This document shows positions 32,751 through 41,545 of a stretch of 64,000 bases of DNA, piece after piece. The notes beneath the pieces are model-generated. The model was not told the origin of the DNA. It did not search any database and was given only the letters and a program-made list of their open reading frames with translations. The position numbers and the translations under genes were made by a program. How positions within the stretch are numbered: the first letter of the stretch is position 1; every line of letters starts with the position of its first letter. Where the stretch lies: the NCBI GenBank assembly GCA_016699555.1, contig CP064981.1, positions 744,001 through 808,000 on the forward strand, in the 5' to 3' direction. The DNA comes from Candidatus Iainarchaeum sp. (GTDB taxonomy: Archaea; Iainarchaeota; Iainarchaeia; Iainarchaeales; VGJJ01).

Positions 32751-34475
32751 ATGGCCATCAATAAAGAAATTGCAGCCATCTTCTATGCCATCGCCGATCT
32801 GCTCGACTTGCAAGGAGTCGAATGGAAACCCATTGCATTCCGCAAAGCCGCACGGACGCTGGAGAATTATTCCGAGCCCATGGACAAAATCGTCAAAGCA
32901 AAAGGAATCAAAGGCGTGATGGAACTTCCCGGAATCGGAGAAGGGATTGGAAAAAAGATCGTGCAGTACGTCGAAGAAGGAAAGATCGATGAATATGAAG
33001 AGCTGAAGAAAGAGATTCCTGCCGGCGTACGCCTCATGCTGAATGTCCCCGGAATGGGCCCCAAAAAAGCCGCTCGCCTCTACAAGGAACTCAAAATCGA
33101 CTCGCTCGAAAAACTCGAGGCATTCGCCAAAGAAGGAAAAATACGCGCACTGAGCGGATTCGGAGAAAAGAGCGAGCAAGATATCCTCATGGGATTGGAG
33201 CTGGTCAAGAAAGGACAAGAACGCAAGCTCATGGGAATCATCCTCCCCTACGCGCGCGAGCTCGCAAAAAAAATCAATTCCATCCCGGGAGTGCAACGCG
33301 TCGAACTCGCGGGGAGCCTGCGCCGACGCAGAGAGACGGTCAAGGACATCGACATCCTCGCGCTCGCAAAAGATGGAAAGAAAGTCATGGATGCATTCGT
33401 GAAGCTGCCCGATGTTGAGAAAGTGGTCTCCAAAGGAGACACCAAAACAGCCGTCATCCTCAAGATGGGACTGAATTGCGACCTACGCGTGCTTTCGCCG
33501 GAAGTCTATGGCGCGGGACTGGTGCACTTCACGGGAAGCAAAGAACACAACGTCGCATTGCGCATGCTGGCCATCAAGAAAGGGATGAAATTGGACGAGT
33601 ATGGGCTCTTCGACAACAAAAGCGGCAAAAACCTCGCGTGCAAGAACGAAGAAGACGTCTATGCGCGCTTGGGCATGCAATACATCCCTCCCGAGATGCG
33701 CGAGAATACTGGCGAGATCGAGCTCGCGCAACAGAAAAAAATACCCGAGCTCATCGGCTATGACGCCATCCATGGGGATTTGCACACCCACACGAATTGG
33801 AGCGATGGCGCCAACACCACGGAAGAAATGGTCGTGCGCGCCGTAGAACTCGGATACGACTACTATGCGATTACCGACCACTCCAAGAGCGACGTCATCG
33901 CCAATGGACTGAATGAAAAACGCGTCAAAGAACACTTCAAGGAAATTGACGCGCTGCAAAAGAAATTCCCACAGATCCAATTGCTGAAAGGGGCGGAAGT
34001 AGCCATCTTGAGCAACGGGAAATTGGACTATGGCGCTGAAACCCTCAAGGAGATGGACATCGTCGTCGGAAGCATCCACTCCGGGTTCAAGACCCCACCC
34101 AAAGAGATGACCAAGCGCCTGCTCACGGCGATGGAAAATGAATACCTCACCTTTCTCGGACACCCTACCGGTAGGCTCCTGAACCAGCGCAATCCCTATG
34201 AGTATGACATCGAAAAAATACTCGAAACCGCCGCATCCAACCGCATCGCCGTCGAAGTGAATGCGTTTCCCTCGCGCATGGACTTCGACGCCGATCACAT
34301 CCGGCTGGCGCTGCAAAAGAAAGTCAAGCTCGTCATCAATACCGACTCCCACTCCACCCAAAATCTGGACTTCATGGAGTTCGGCATCGCACAAGCGCGC
34401 AGGGGATGGGCGAAAAAAGAGGACGTGCTCAATGCGCTGCCCTGGAAAGCATTCCAAAGAGAAGTATTGCGTTAG
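32751..34475 (+). CDS. polX: DNA polymerase X with PHP domain
   Basis: 574 aa. Helix-hairpin-helix repeats (MELPGIGEGIGKKIVQYVEE, LMLNVPGMGPKKAARLYKEL) are followed by the polymerase palm, where ELAGSLRRRRETVKDIDILA near 200 holds two catalytic Asp. The C-terminal PHP domain starts IHGDLHTHTNWSDGANTTEE and gives 3'-5' exonuclease or AP-endonuclease activity with Mn/Zn. Family X enzymes fill gaps in base-excision repair, fitting the nearby nth. A TATA-like CTAATTAAGC is 26 nt before ATG 32751; the ATG at 32703 lies before that box. Confidence 0.96.
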   Translation: MAINKEIAAIFYAIADLLDLQGVEWKPIAFRKAARTLENYSEPMDKIVKAKGIKGVMELPGIGEGIGKKIVQYVEEGKIDEYEELKKEIPAGVRLMLNVPGMGPKKAARLYKELKIDSLEKLEAFAKEGKIRALSGFGEKSEQDILMGLELVKKGQERKLMGIILPYARELAKKINSIPGVQRVELAGSLRRRRETVKDIDILALAKDGKKVMDAFVKLPDVEKVVSKGDTKTAVILKMGLNCDLRVLSPEVYGAGLVHFTGSKEHNVALRMLAIKKGMKLDEYGLFDNKSGKNLACKNEEDVYARLGMQYIPPEMRENTGEIELAQQKKIPELIGYDAIHGDLHTHTNWSDGANTTEEMVVRAVELGYDYYAITDHSKSDVIANGLNEKRVKEHFKEIDALQKKFPQIQLLKGAEVAILSNGKLDYGAETLKEMDIVVGSIHSGFKTPPKEMTKRLLTAMENEYLTFLGHPTGRLLNQRNPYEYDIEKILETAASNRIAVEVNAFPSRMDFDADHIRLALQKKVKLVINTDSHSTQNLDFMEFGIAQARRGWAKKEDVLNALPWKAFQREVLR

Positions 34476-34752
34476 CCGCATACAGGCAGGATGAAAAAAT
34501 ACTCTTTTTTTCTCGGAAAGAGAAAAAATAATCCAGTTTTTCCTTGTTGTGCAAAAAATTTCTCATGCGCCGATATGTATAACGAGCCAAAAAGTAGATT
34601 TAAAAGTGCAACTCATGGAACTGTATGGATTCACCCGCGATGTTGGCGTTGTTTTTTCGCCGATTACGGGCAATTACCTACGCATTTACCTACAGATTCG
34701 ATTCAGTTATCAGAGCCAACTCAGTCATCAAACTTCCCAGACGTGATATGCC
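34476..34752 (+). other. AT-rich leader region before the NAS-like gene
   Basis: 277 bases without a confirmed gene. It holds an oligo-T/oligo-A stretch just after polX (CTCTTTTTTTCTCGGAAAGAG, a possible terminator hairpin), TATA-like boxes at about 34573 (GTATAAC) and 34597 (GATTTAAAAG), and a small ORF from ATG 34615 to 34746 (43 aa) that stops four bases before the next gene. If the 34597 box is used, the next gene has an untranslated leader of about 130 bases. Confidence 0.5.
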
Positions 34753-35559
34753 ATGATGTCCATCCCCGTAATGAAAACATTCACCGAAAACCTCCACCAA
34801 TTATGTATCGATTTCCAGCAGAACGTCAAAGAGAGCGAGCACCCCAGCATCGATAAGAAAGTACAGCTCTCCGCGGAGACGCTCGAACAATTCCTCCTCA
34901 CCCAGCAATTCACCCCCATTCAAGAGAATACGCTCCTGAAATTGGATTCAATCGCCCAACTCGTCCCCCAAACGCAGGCGGCCTATCGCTATTACCAAGA
35001 AGACCTGGAACGCTCCTATGCCCAAGAGCTCGTGGCCAATAACGAGTCCGAACTCGATTTCACCCACTCCCACCTGCGCCGCGAGGGATTATTGGCATCG
35101 AAAGAAGCGCATTTCTCCAACCTCAGCGAACACGATCGCGTGCTGGTCATCGGAACGGGTTATTTCCCCCTGCATGCCATGGTCTATGCCGGGCAGTTCA
35201 ATGCCAAAGTCATCGGACTCGAGACCCAGCAGCACGTCCGCGAGCATGCGACGCGTGTGGTGGAAAGCATGGAGATGGGCAACCAAATCAAGATCCAGGA
35301 TATCCGCAACCTCTATGCGCAAGCCGCCAAAGCCAATGTCATTTTCGTGTCGCGCGACATGAACGATAAAGTGCCACTCATCAATTCCCTCGCCGAACAC
35401 CTCAAACCCGGAACGCGTGTGATGTGCCGCACCGGGTTTGGGTTGCGCGCCATGTTGCATGCGCACGTCCCCCACAAGCAATTGCAGGGATTCACGCAAA
35501 TGGGCGTATTGGATGCAGGAAAGAGCAGCTTGCAGAGCTCGCTCTGCTTATTACGCTAA
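34753..35559 (+). CDS. Nicotianamine-synthase-like protein
   Basis: 268 aa. An N-terminal helical domain (1-125) precedes a Rossmann methyltransferase-like domain: HDRVLVIGTGYFPLHAMVYA (G-x-G-x-x-PL loop), then KVIGLETQQHVREHATRVV. The ending GTRVMCRTGFGLRAMLHAHV closely follows archaeal nicotianamine synthase, where 'RT..GMRA.LY' is conserved. Such enzymes join aminobutyrate units from SAM to make opine-type metal chelators. Size also fits (archaeal NAS about 265 aa). Two further ATGs (34756, 34771) are possible starts. Confidence 0.65.
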   Translation: MMSIPVMKTFTENLHQLCIDFQQNVKESEHPSIDKKVQLSAETLEQFLLTQQFTPIQENTLLKLDSIAQLVPQTQAAYRYYQEDLERSYAQELVANNESELDFTHSHLRREGLLASKEAHFSNLSEHDRVLVIGTGYFPLHAMVYAGQFNAKVIGLETQQHVREHATRVVESMEMGNQIKIQDIRNLYAQAAKANVIFVSRDMNDKVPLINSLAEHLKPGTRVMCRTGFGLRAMLHAHVPHKQLQGFTQMGVLDAGKSSLQSSLCLLR

Positions 35560-35569
35560 AATAAACTCG

Positions 35570-36154
35570 TTACCGCCCACGGGAAACTGTGCGCGCGGCA
35601 ATGGTAAGGTGGTGCCCACAATGAGGACAATACTTATCCCGCCAATCCACTAATTTTTCACACGAGCGACAGCGAATAAACTTCCCAGGAATACGCTTGG
35701 GATGCTCACGCAACCATTTTTGGGTCTGCATGAGGGATAACAATCGTTGCTCGATCTTCGCGGCATTCGGACCATAGAATATTTGGTGGTGCACCACTTC
35801 GTTGTGCTCATAAGCCAAATGCAATTCCTTTGAAATCACTCCCTTGCTCTCGACTTCCACGAGATCATGCAAGTAGATCTCCAGCACGACCTCGGGATAC
35901 CGCAACTGTTCCGCTTGCTTGGTGAGAAAGAGCATGCGCTGCGTCGTCACGGCAATGACGCCACTCATGCGCGACGCGACAGGGACATTTTCCTTCACCG
36001 GAATGCGTTGCGGCAGCATCCCAAACAAGGGCTTTTCTTCCTCTACCCATTGCGCTTCCAAGCGGAACCCATCCATTTGCATGGGGAAGAAGAATAGCAC
36101 GGACTCGTTGGGATGCAAAAAAATATGCGAGATCCATTCCATGCTCATATGCAT
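35570..36154 (-). CDS. PH-like domain protein with C-terminal zinc ribbon
   Basis: 194 aa. Residues 10-145 alternate short strands (SVLFFFPMQMDGFRLEAQWV, MSGVIAVTTQRMLFLTKQ, PEVVLEIYLHDLVEVESKG), as in bacterial PH domains that react to lipids. The C-terminus FIRCRSCEKLVDWRDKYCPH plus CGHH is a zinc ribbon. Function unknown. A TATA-like AATTAAATAG overlaps the end of the signal peptidase gene, 23-29 nt before the start ATGs (36154 or 36148), so it may be transcribed alone or from the operon upstream. Confidence 0.65.
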   Translation of the reverse strand: MHMSMEWISHIFLHPNESVLFFFPMQMDGFRLEAQWVEEEKPLFGMLPQRIPVKENVPVASRMSGVIAVTTQRMLFLTKQAEQLRYPEVVLEIYLHDLVEVESKGVISKELHLAYEHNEVVHHQIFYGPNAAKIEQRLLSLMQTQKWLREHPKRIPGKFIRCRSCEKLVDWRDKYCPHCGHHLTIAARTVSRGR

Positions 36155-36175
36155 GCGAGCCGGAAATTGGACTAT

Positions 36176-36715
36176 TTAATTGGAGACTGCAGGCGGGTTG
36201 GTGCCCACTACCTTGCCTATCACAAATCCCTCATCCACAAACCCATAATCCAGGCTATCAAAGCCAGCCTCGGCGTTATCCGAAATCACAAACACTTTGT
36301 GCAGCGGGACTACGCGCGAGGTAGCGGGAGAAGGATATTTGAACAAAGGAAAGGAATCCGACGTGAATGGTTGGCCGACCGGGTGCGTTAACGCTACCAC
36401 TCCATTTACTGCGATATCCCCTGCCGGAGTGATTTGCACATTATCTCCAGGCAAACCAACTAAGCGCTTCACGCGCAAGCTATTGTCGACATTGAAATCG
36501 ATGATGACGATGTCATTGCGTTGCAGGGGAAAGAACGCGTAGTAATCGATCCCGATCCGGATCAAATCCCCCTCACGCAATGCGGGTTCCATCGAGTGCC
36601 CAGAAACGGATTTATCTATGCAAGGGTGAGCGCTACAATAATCGGATGCCATCGAAGCAGTCAGACAGCCGGCAAGGAAAAGGACAAGGGATAAGATCGA
36701 CAGTGCGGCGCGCAT
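36176..36715 (-). CDS. Second signal peptidase I-like protein
   Basis: 179 aa. The start MRAALSILSLVLFLAGCLTA gives one membrane segment that looks like a lipoprotein signal. The catalytic parts are SVSGHSMEPALREGDLIRI (nucleophile Ser) and SLRVKRLVGLPGDNVQI (Lys), and the later VFVISDNAEAGFDSLDYG replaces the usual GDNR box. It is therefore a diverged S26 peptidase. It is third in an operon after two exported surface proteins, so it probably processes them. Confidence 0.82.
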   Translation of the reverse strand: MRAALSILSLVLFLAGCLTASMASDYCSAHPCIDKSVSGHSMEPALREGDLIRIGIDYYAFFPLQRNDIVIIDFNVDNSLRVKRLVGLPGDNVQITPAGDIAVNGVVALTHPVGQPFTSDSFPLFKYPSPATSRVVPLHKVFVISDNAEAGFDSLDYGFVDEGFVIGKVVGTNPPAVSN

Positions 36716-36745
36716 ACGAGTAGATGTGTGCCGCAGTTTAATGCA

Positions 36746-37684
36746 TTATCTGCACACGTTCACGCACACACCGACCGTTCCGAACCACCAAGTGGGAGGA
36801 GTATAAAGCGGGGGAGTGGGACCTGCATCGGTGGACGCGAAAGCAAGCGCATTCGCGAGCTGCGGATCGACGGATGCGAGCTTCTGCTTGCCGTCTATAT
36901 CCCCAGCCGTGCTCGGGTCGCCTTCTCCGCCTGTTTCCGTTAAAGGATCAGTCCCAGTGCCAGAAGGCTCGGTAACGCCACCAGAGTAGCCGACATCGGG
37001 ACCACCCACGACGCCTCCATCCATGACGCCTACTGCGCTTACTTTACACTCACAAGTTGGACTATCAGGCGCTCCCGTGTTCTGGCATGACTCGCCAGGA
37101 TTGGGACAGCTCCCTCCACACCATGTGACGGTTGGGCCCACGACCCCTGCTGGAGGGCTGGCAGTGTTCTTTTTACAGGTGGCTCCCATCCCCGTATACA
37201 CTACCCCACCCCCACCAACGTACGGGGACTGTTGCCCGTTCGGGGCGTTAATCAGATGAAACGGCGGCGGAAGCAATGGAGGGCTGGGGGGATAGACAAT
37301 GGTAAAGGACTGAACCGGCACGACCGTGTGCGGAATATCAATTCCAGTGGGATAGCACATGCTCGCAGCCAAATTAGGATGGGATGCCGGGCACGAAGGA
37401 GGAGAACAAACCCCGATAGCGTTGTTGGTGCTCAACCCGCCCGAACTCGGCAGCACGAGAGGACCTACCGCCCAAGGACAGCTCAAGCGGATCAACTTAT
37501 TGTTGGCCGGAGCGCCCTGGGCCAGGACGACTTTTGGAGCTAAATAATTCACTTTGACCAACCCGGGGATTTGGGATTGCACATTGATGACTTCCGTGGG
37601 CTGCAAGAACTGTATTGCAAAGACGCCAGCGACCACGAGCAATGCGACGATGACGAACGAAATCAATGGATGGAGTCGTGTCAT
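36746..37684 (-). CDS. Exported surface protein, Pro/Gly-rich
   Basis: 312 aa. MTRLHPLISFVIVALLVVAG begins a signal or anchor segment (to about residue 30). The mature part is rich in Pro, Gly, Ser and Thr with about 14 cysteines, including CKKNTASPPAGV and WCGGSCPNPGESCQNTG, and ends GTVGVCVNVCR. It looks like an extracellular disulphide-bonded protein. SD AGGTGTGACC precedes ATG 37684, ten bases after the previous gene, so the two are co-translated. No known domain. Confidence 0.7.
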   Translation of the reverse strand: MTRLHPLISFVIVALLVVAGVFAIQFLQPTEVINVQSQIPGLVKVNYLAPKVVLAQGAPANNKLIRLSCPWAVGPLVLPSSGGLSTNNAIGVCSPPSCPASHPNLAASMCYPTGIDIPHTVVPVQSFTIVYPPSPPLLPPPFHLINAPNGQQSPYVGGGGVVYTGMGATCKKNTASPPAGVVGPTVTWCGGSCPNPGESCQNTGAPDSPTCECKVSAVGVMDGGVVGGPDVGYSGGVTEPSGTGTDPLTETGGEGDPSTAGDIDGKQKLASVDPQLANALAFASTDAGPTPPLYTPPTWWFGTVGVCVNVCR

Positions 37685-37694
37685 GGTCACACCT

Positions 37695-38468
37695 TTAGGC
37701 ATTCTTGGTGCAGACATTCACGATGCTCCCGACGTATGCAGAAAAGAATGTGATATTGTAATTGATAATCGAGCCATTGCCCGCGTAGACGGGAGACAGG
37801 ACATAGGACATCCCCAATCCGCCCGGTTCGAAATAGACGCCCTTAGAGGTATAAGCGGTCCCGCCAATGGTGGGGCAAGCAATATCGGACGCGCCATTAG
37901 GGCAATTAGCAGCGGAGTAATTATTCATCAGATCCTGCAAGGAAAAAGGTTGCCCGGGCGCAGCGGTCGCAATCGGCCCCCCGGCCACAGGACAGCGCAT
38001 GTAAATGGTATCATTCCCGCCTGCAGCCGCCAACACCTGCGCCAACGTCCAGGTTTCGAGATGATTCGCATTCAACGCCACGTTCGCCGTGTTCGCGGTA
38101 ACTGCACTTTCCGCAACGACACCCGAACCCGTTCCCCATGCAGCGGCTTGCACGAACTTCTGCATCGTGGCTAAAGGTTCCGGAACCGGAACGCCTGCAA
38201 CGGTTGGCGTGATTGGCGCGGGCCGACCGGAGGGATAACCGCTAAAGGCTTGGGTGAAATCGATATCGCCCACGCGATGACTGACAGTGCCACTTCCGGG
38301 AGTCGATCCGGCTTGCGCGCTGACCCCGACGATGAGGCCCAAAACGACCAATCCCGCGATCGCCACCACCAGCAAGTGCGTGGGGATTGAAACAGAAGGC
38401 ATTGCAGGCGTCTGCGTGGAAGTCGCATCTTGTTTCGAATGATTTTTTGCAGCAAAGCGTCCGGACAT
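37695..38468 (-). CDS. Exported surface protein
   Basis: 257 aa. A short polar start (SGRFAAKNHSKQDATSTQTP) precedes the hydrophobic segment THLLVVAIAGLVVLGLIVGV ending SAQAG, a likely peptidase site. The rest is rich in Ala, Gly, Asn, Thr and has four or five Cys, ending VGSIVNVCTKNA; the VNVC near the end recurs in the next gene's product. It is first of the operon: TATA TATTTATAGG at about 38501-38510, then SD AGGTGTG before ATG 38468. Confidence 0.7.
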   Translation of the reverse strand: MSGRFAAKNHSKQDATSTQTPAMPSVSIPTHLLVVAIAGLVVLGLIVGVSAQAGSTPGSGTVSHRVGDIDFTQAFSGYPSGRPAPITPTVAGVPVPEPLATMQKFVQAAAWGTGSGVVAESAVTANTANVALNANHLETWTLAQVLAAAGGNDTIYMRCPVAGGPIATAAPGQPFSLQDLMNNYSAANCPNGASDIACPTIGGTAYTSKGVYFEPGGLGMSYVLSPVYAGNGSIINYNITFFSAYVGSIVNVCTKNA

Positions 38469-38542
38469 GTGACACACCTATGCATGAGGGATTATTTCCG
38501 CCTATAAATACCTTGCTTCACGCACAGGCAAAACAAACCCCC

Positions 38543-39628
38543 TCAGCCGAAAAACTCGTTCAAACGCTTCTGTTTGGGAGGAGAAGCGAAGCCACCCACC
38601 CTCAACCCCACACGACGTAAGGGAAGCGGGGCATTGGATAGGAGGGATTGGAACAGCTGTTCGACCTCCGAGAACAATTGCTCGGAAGAAACGCACGCGA
38701 CATTGAGCGTCGTGGAGCGTGTCATCTGCTTGAGGGCGATGTCCACTCCCACCACGGAGATCTGGGTGAAGAACTTCCCTTGCGCAGCGGTCTCATCCCA
38801 CAACTCCAATGCTTTCTCGCGCACCAACGCGCGCAATTCATTCCAATCCTGCGTGTCGCGCTGCAACGTCCAGATGCTGGAGCGCTGCTGCTTCTCATAA
38901 TTCGTCTCCAGCGGCGACTCATCGATCCCACGCGACGCATGGAAAAAATATTGCCCGCGCGCCGCACCGAAAAGCGCAACCAATTCCCCCGCGCCGCACG
39001 CGCGCAATTGCGCAATGGTGTGGATGTTCTTCTCCACGAGTTGTTGCTCGGTCTTCGGGCCAATCCCCAACAGCGATTTCACCGGCAATGGATCCAAGAA
39101 CGATTGCACGCTTTCGGGTTTGACGATCGTGAACCCATTGGGCTTCTGGAAATCGGAAGCGATCTTGGCCAACAACTTATTGGGCGCAATGCCCACCGAA
39201 CAGCCCAGGTTGAATTCCTTCTGGATCTTTTGCTGGAACTCGCGCATCAGCCTTTCGGCATGCGCATAGTCGCCTTGCGTTTTTTGTGTTAAATCGGCAT
39301 ATGCCTCATCGATGCTCGCCATTTCCACGGCATCGCCATACGCGAATAGCCGTGTGAAAATCTGATCCGATATCTGCCCATACAATGTATGATTCACCGG
39401 CACAAAATGGCCCTTCGCACAAAGCTGTTTGGCTTGCACGATGGGCATTCCGGCACGAACCCCTAACTTACGCGCATCATACGAGGCTGAGCTCACCACC
39501 CCCGAGTCCAATGTCCTTCCGGAGAAGACGCAGACCACAATGGGTTCGTTCTTCCACTCGGGATGCGCATTCTGCTCGATCGCAGCGAAGAAGGCATTCA
39601 TGTCCACGTGCGCGACGATCCGAGGCAT
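38543..39628 (-). CDS. dinB: DNA polymerase IV (Y-family, Dpo4/DinB)
   Basis: 361 aa translesion polymerase. RIVAHVDMNAFFAAIEQ holds the first metal-binding Asp and aromatic gate, ASIDEAYADLTQ near 105 the DE pair, and the little-finger domain follows the HhH (VKSLLGIGPKTEQQLVEKNI). The last residues QKRLNEFFG form a PIP box that would bind PCNA. AGGAGGAAG eight nt before ATG 39628 chooses this start over ATG 39667. TATA CTTTTAATTA at about 39672-39680 may also serve trx in the opposite direction. Confidence 0.97.
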   Translation of the reverse strand: MPRIVAHVDMNAFFAAIEQNAHPEWKNEPIVVCVFSGRTLDSGVVSSASYDARKLGVRAGMPIVQAKQLCAKGHFVPVNHTLYGQISDQIFTRLFAYGDAVEMASIDEAYADLTQKTQGDYAHAERLMREFQQKIQKEFNLGCSVGIAPNKLLAKIASDFQKPNGFTIVKPESVQSFLDPLPVKSLLGIGPKTEQQLVEKNIHTIAQLRACGAGELVALFGAARGQYFFHASRGIDESPLETNYEKQQRSSIWTLQRDTQDWNELRALVREKALELWDETAAQGKFFTQISVVGVDIALKQMTRSTTLNVACVSSEQLFSEVEQLFQSLLSNAPLPLRRVGLRVGGFASPPKQKRLNEFFG

Positions 39629-39735
39629 GGCATCTTCCTCCTGGGGAAATACTATTGCTTGGACCATGGGTAATTAAAAGTCCTTTTCCGTAGGGAGTTC
39701 ATATCACGCTCATGCAGCGATCAATAGGTGAAACC

Positions 39736-40062
39736 ATGGTGCAAGAACTCAACTCCAACAACTTCCAAAGCAACGTGCTCGAGAGCAAGACACCCGTCAT
39801 CGTCGATTTCTGGGCAGCATGGTGCGGCCCCTGTAAGTTGCTCTCCCCCATTTTCGAGGAACTCGAAAAAGAATTCAAAGGAAAACTCCATTTCGCCAAG
39901 ATCAACGTGGATGAAAATCCCGCGATCGCGCAGAGCTATGATATCATGAGCATCCCTTGCTTAGTACTGTTCCACAAAGGGAAGGAAGCCGAACGCTTCG
40001 TGGGATTGATGCAGAAAGCCGAGTTGAAGAAGCTCATCAGCGATGCGTTACAGAGGATCTGA
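39736..40062 (+). CDS. Thioredoxin
   Basis: 108 aa. VIVDFWAAWCGPCKLLSPIF carries the redox motif WCGPC, and YDIMSIPCLVLFHKG the cis-Pro (IP) followed unusually by a third Cys. It reduces protein disulphides in the cytosol and may serve the peroxiredoxin at 6434. SD AGGTGA lies before ATG 39736; the frame's earlier ATG (39712) has none. The TATA may be the AATTAAAA box shared with dinB, giving a leader of about 35 bases. Confidence 0.96.
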   Translation: MVQELNSNNFQSNVLESKTPVIVDFWAAWCGPCKLLSPIFEELEKEFKGKLHFAKINVDENPAIAQSYDIMSIPCLVLFHKGKEAERFVGLMQKAELKKLISDALQRI

Positions 40063-40087
40063 CGCACCCTGTCCTTTTTCTAGCCCA

Positions 40088-40717
40088 TCATTTCACGACA
40101 AAATAGATTCCACGCGCATAGCGGTGCAATTCTGCAGTGAACTGCTTGGGAATCATCTTTTTCCGCGAGACGGCCCAAATCCTGAAATGATGCGCATGCA
40201 CTTCGAAGGCATGCCATCCGCGCGAAGAAAAACGCAACTCCACGTGGGATGCATCCACGTGCACGCGCTTGAGCGGGGGCTGCAGCAACAGGGCATCCGC
40301 CAGCGAGATGGCCTTCGCATTCGCCTTGACGGGAAAGAGCATGGATTCGTCGAGCGGGATATGGTGGGACGCGATCCATTTCATCCATCCCGAGGAACGC
40401 TGTTTCTTCCCCGCAGGCGGGAGCAAGAACGTCAAGCGCTTCGCGAGCGAATGGAAGAAACGCGCTTTCGCGGTAGTCAAAGAATGCTTGGCCCGATGCG
40501 GTGCCGAACGGACGCGATGCGAAAGCGAAGAAGGGAAATGCGAAATGCGCACGACCATCGTACGCCACACCCGCTCGAAAGAAGGGATTTTTCTCTCTTG
40601 ATTGTAGATCGCGAGCAATGTAGCGGCGAACGCCAACAACGCCAGAAGCGCGATCAGACCCACAATACCCCATGCATCGAGCGCGGCGAATGAGATGATT
40701 TGGAGCAATGCAACCAT
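40088..40717 (-). CDS. Membrane-anchored protein of unknown function
   Basis: 209 aa. The first 40 residues contain one or two membrane segments (GIVGLIALLALLAFAATLLA). The rest is basic and soluble (RKIPSFERVWRTMVVRISHF, LKRVHVDASHVELRFSSRGW). No domain is recognised. The TATA box CATTTATATTG (about 40738-40747) is 26 nt before ATG 40717, so leaderless; a TTG eight codons earlier sits in the box. It is 41 bases downstream of the VIT1-like gene and could share its transcript. Confidence 0.6.
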   Translation of the reverse strand: MVALLQIISFAALDAWGIVGLIALLALLAFAATLLAIYNQERKIPSFERVWRTMVVRISHFPSSLSHRVRSAPHRAKHSLTTAKARFFHSLAKRLTFLLPPAGKKQRSSGWMKWIASHHIPLDESMLFPVKANAKAISLADALLLQPPLKRVHVDASHVELRFSSRGWHAFEVHAHHFRIWAVSRKKMIPKQFTAELHRYARGIYFVVK

Positions 40718-40758
40718 ATGCACACGCAAAAAATCCAACAATATAAATGGCCGCTATC

Positions 40759-41496
40759 CTAGATCCCGGGAGCCGCACCCAACCAGGAGCCGATCAAGTA
40801 GCCCGCAAGCGCTGCGCCGATCCCGATGAGGGCCAGCTCGATACCCGAGCGCCACCACACCACCTTGGTGAAGCGCCCCTTGATGGCGCCGGCGACGAAC
40901 AAGACCACGAGCGAGAAGGGAACCGTGAACTCGACAGCCACCTGCACAGGAAACAAGAAGAAAGGGATGAGCGGAAAAACGGCTCCCACCAATGCAGCGA
41001 TACCCACCACGATTCCCGAACGCAAGGGGGATTCGCCGTCCTTGAAGAGCTTCAGCTCCTCTTCCATCATCACACCCAACCAACGTTCGCGGTTAGAAGT
41101 GAGTTTTTGCACGACCATCTCCAATTCCTTGCCGCGGAAGCCCTTCGCATAATAGATGCGCCGCACTTCCTCGCGTTCTTCCTCGGGCAAGCGCTCGATC
41201 TCATCCATTTCTCTTCGCTTCTCGCGGTCGTAGAATTCCAATGCGGCTTTGCTGGAAGTGTATGCAACCGCGCCCATGGAAATCCCTTCCGCAAACATTG
41301 CGGCAAGGCCTGAGATGATGATGAGGCGCGCGTCTTGTGTTGCGGTAGCGACCCCGAGCACGAGGCCTAATACGTTCACGAGCCCGTCTTGCCCGCCCAA
41401 AATGAGATCGCGCAGCCACTCTCCACCTTGCTCATCATGGGGGTCGTGTCCCTTCGCATGGGGGGAGTGCCAATTACGCGCGGGTTTTCGTGCCAT
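40759..41496 (-). CDS. VIT1/CCC1 family Fe/Mn transporter
   Basis: 245 aa. WLRDLILGGQDGLVNVLGLV with AEGISMGAVAYTSSKA is the conserved first part of VIT1/CCC1 transporters, followed by a charged cytosolic metal-binding region (REKRREMDEIERLPEEEREE) and three more membrane segments. These carry Fe2+ or Mn2+ out of the cytosol in exchange for protons. GGTGGTGGT precedes ATG 41496, and a TATA box (AATTATATAC) is 25 nt upstream. The substrate in this cell is inferred. Confidence 0.92.
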   Translation of the reverse strand: MARKPARNWHSPHAKGHDPHDEQGGEWLRDLILGGQDGLVNVLGLVLGVATATQDARLIIISGLAAMFAEGISMGAVAYTSSKAALEFYDREKRREMDEIERLPEEEREEVRRIYYAKGFRGKELEMVVQKLTSNRERWLGVMMEEELKLFKDGESPLRSGIVVGIAALVGAVFPLIPFFLFPVQVAVEFTVPFSLVVLFVAGAIKGRFTKVVWWRSGIELALIGIGAALAGYLIGSWLGAAPGI

Positions 41497-41524
41497 ACCA
41501 CCACCAAAAAGCAGGAGTATATAA

Positions 41525-41545
41525 TTGCACCCAACACCGATTAAG
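41525..41545 (-). terminator. Hairpin spanning the scpA stop
   Basis: AACACC and GGTGTT pair around a loop that contains the scpA TAA. It resembles a reduced module A stem. It would end or protect the scpA transcript just before the VIT1-like promoter. Confidence 0.45.

Noticed and set aside
33483..34481. 332-codon frame opposite polX, and the 302-codon frame opposite pheS (20198-21106)
   Set aside because: Both mirror strongly conserved genes and translate to low-complexity Phe/Val/Asp-rich sequence.
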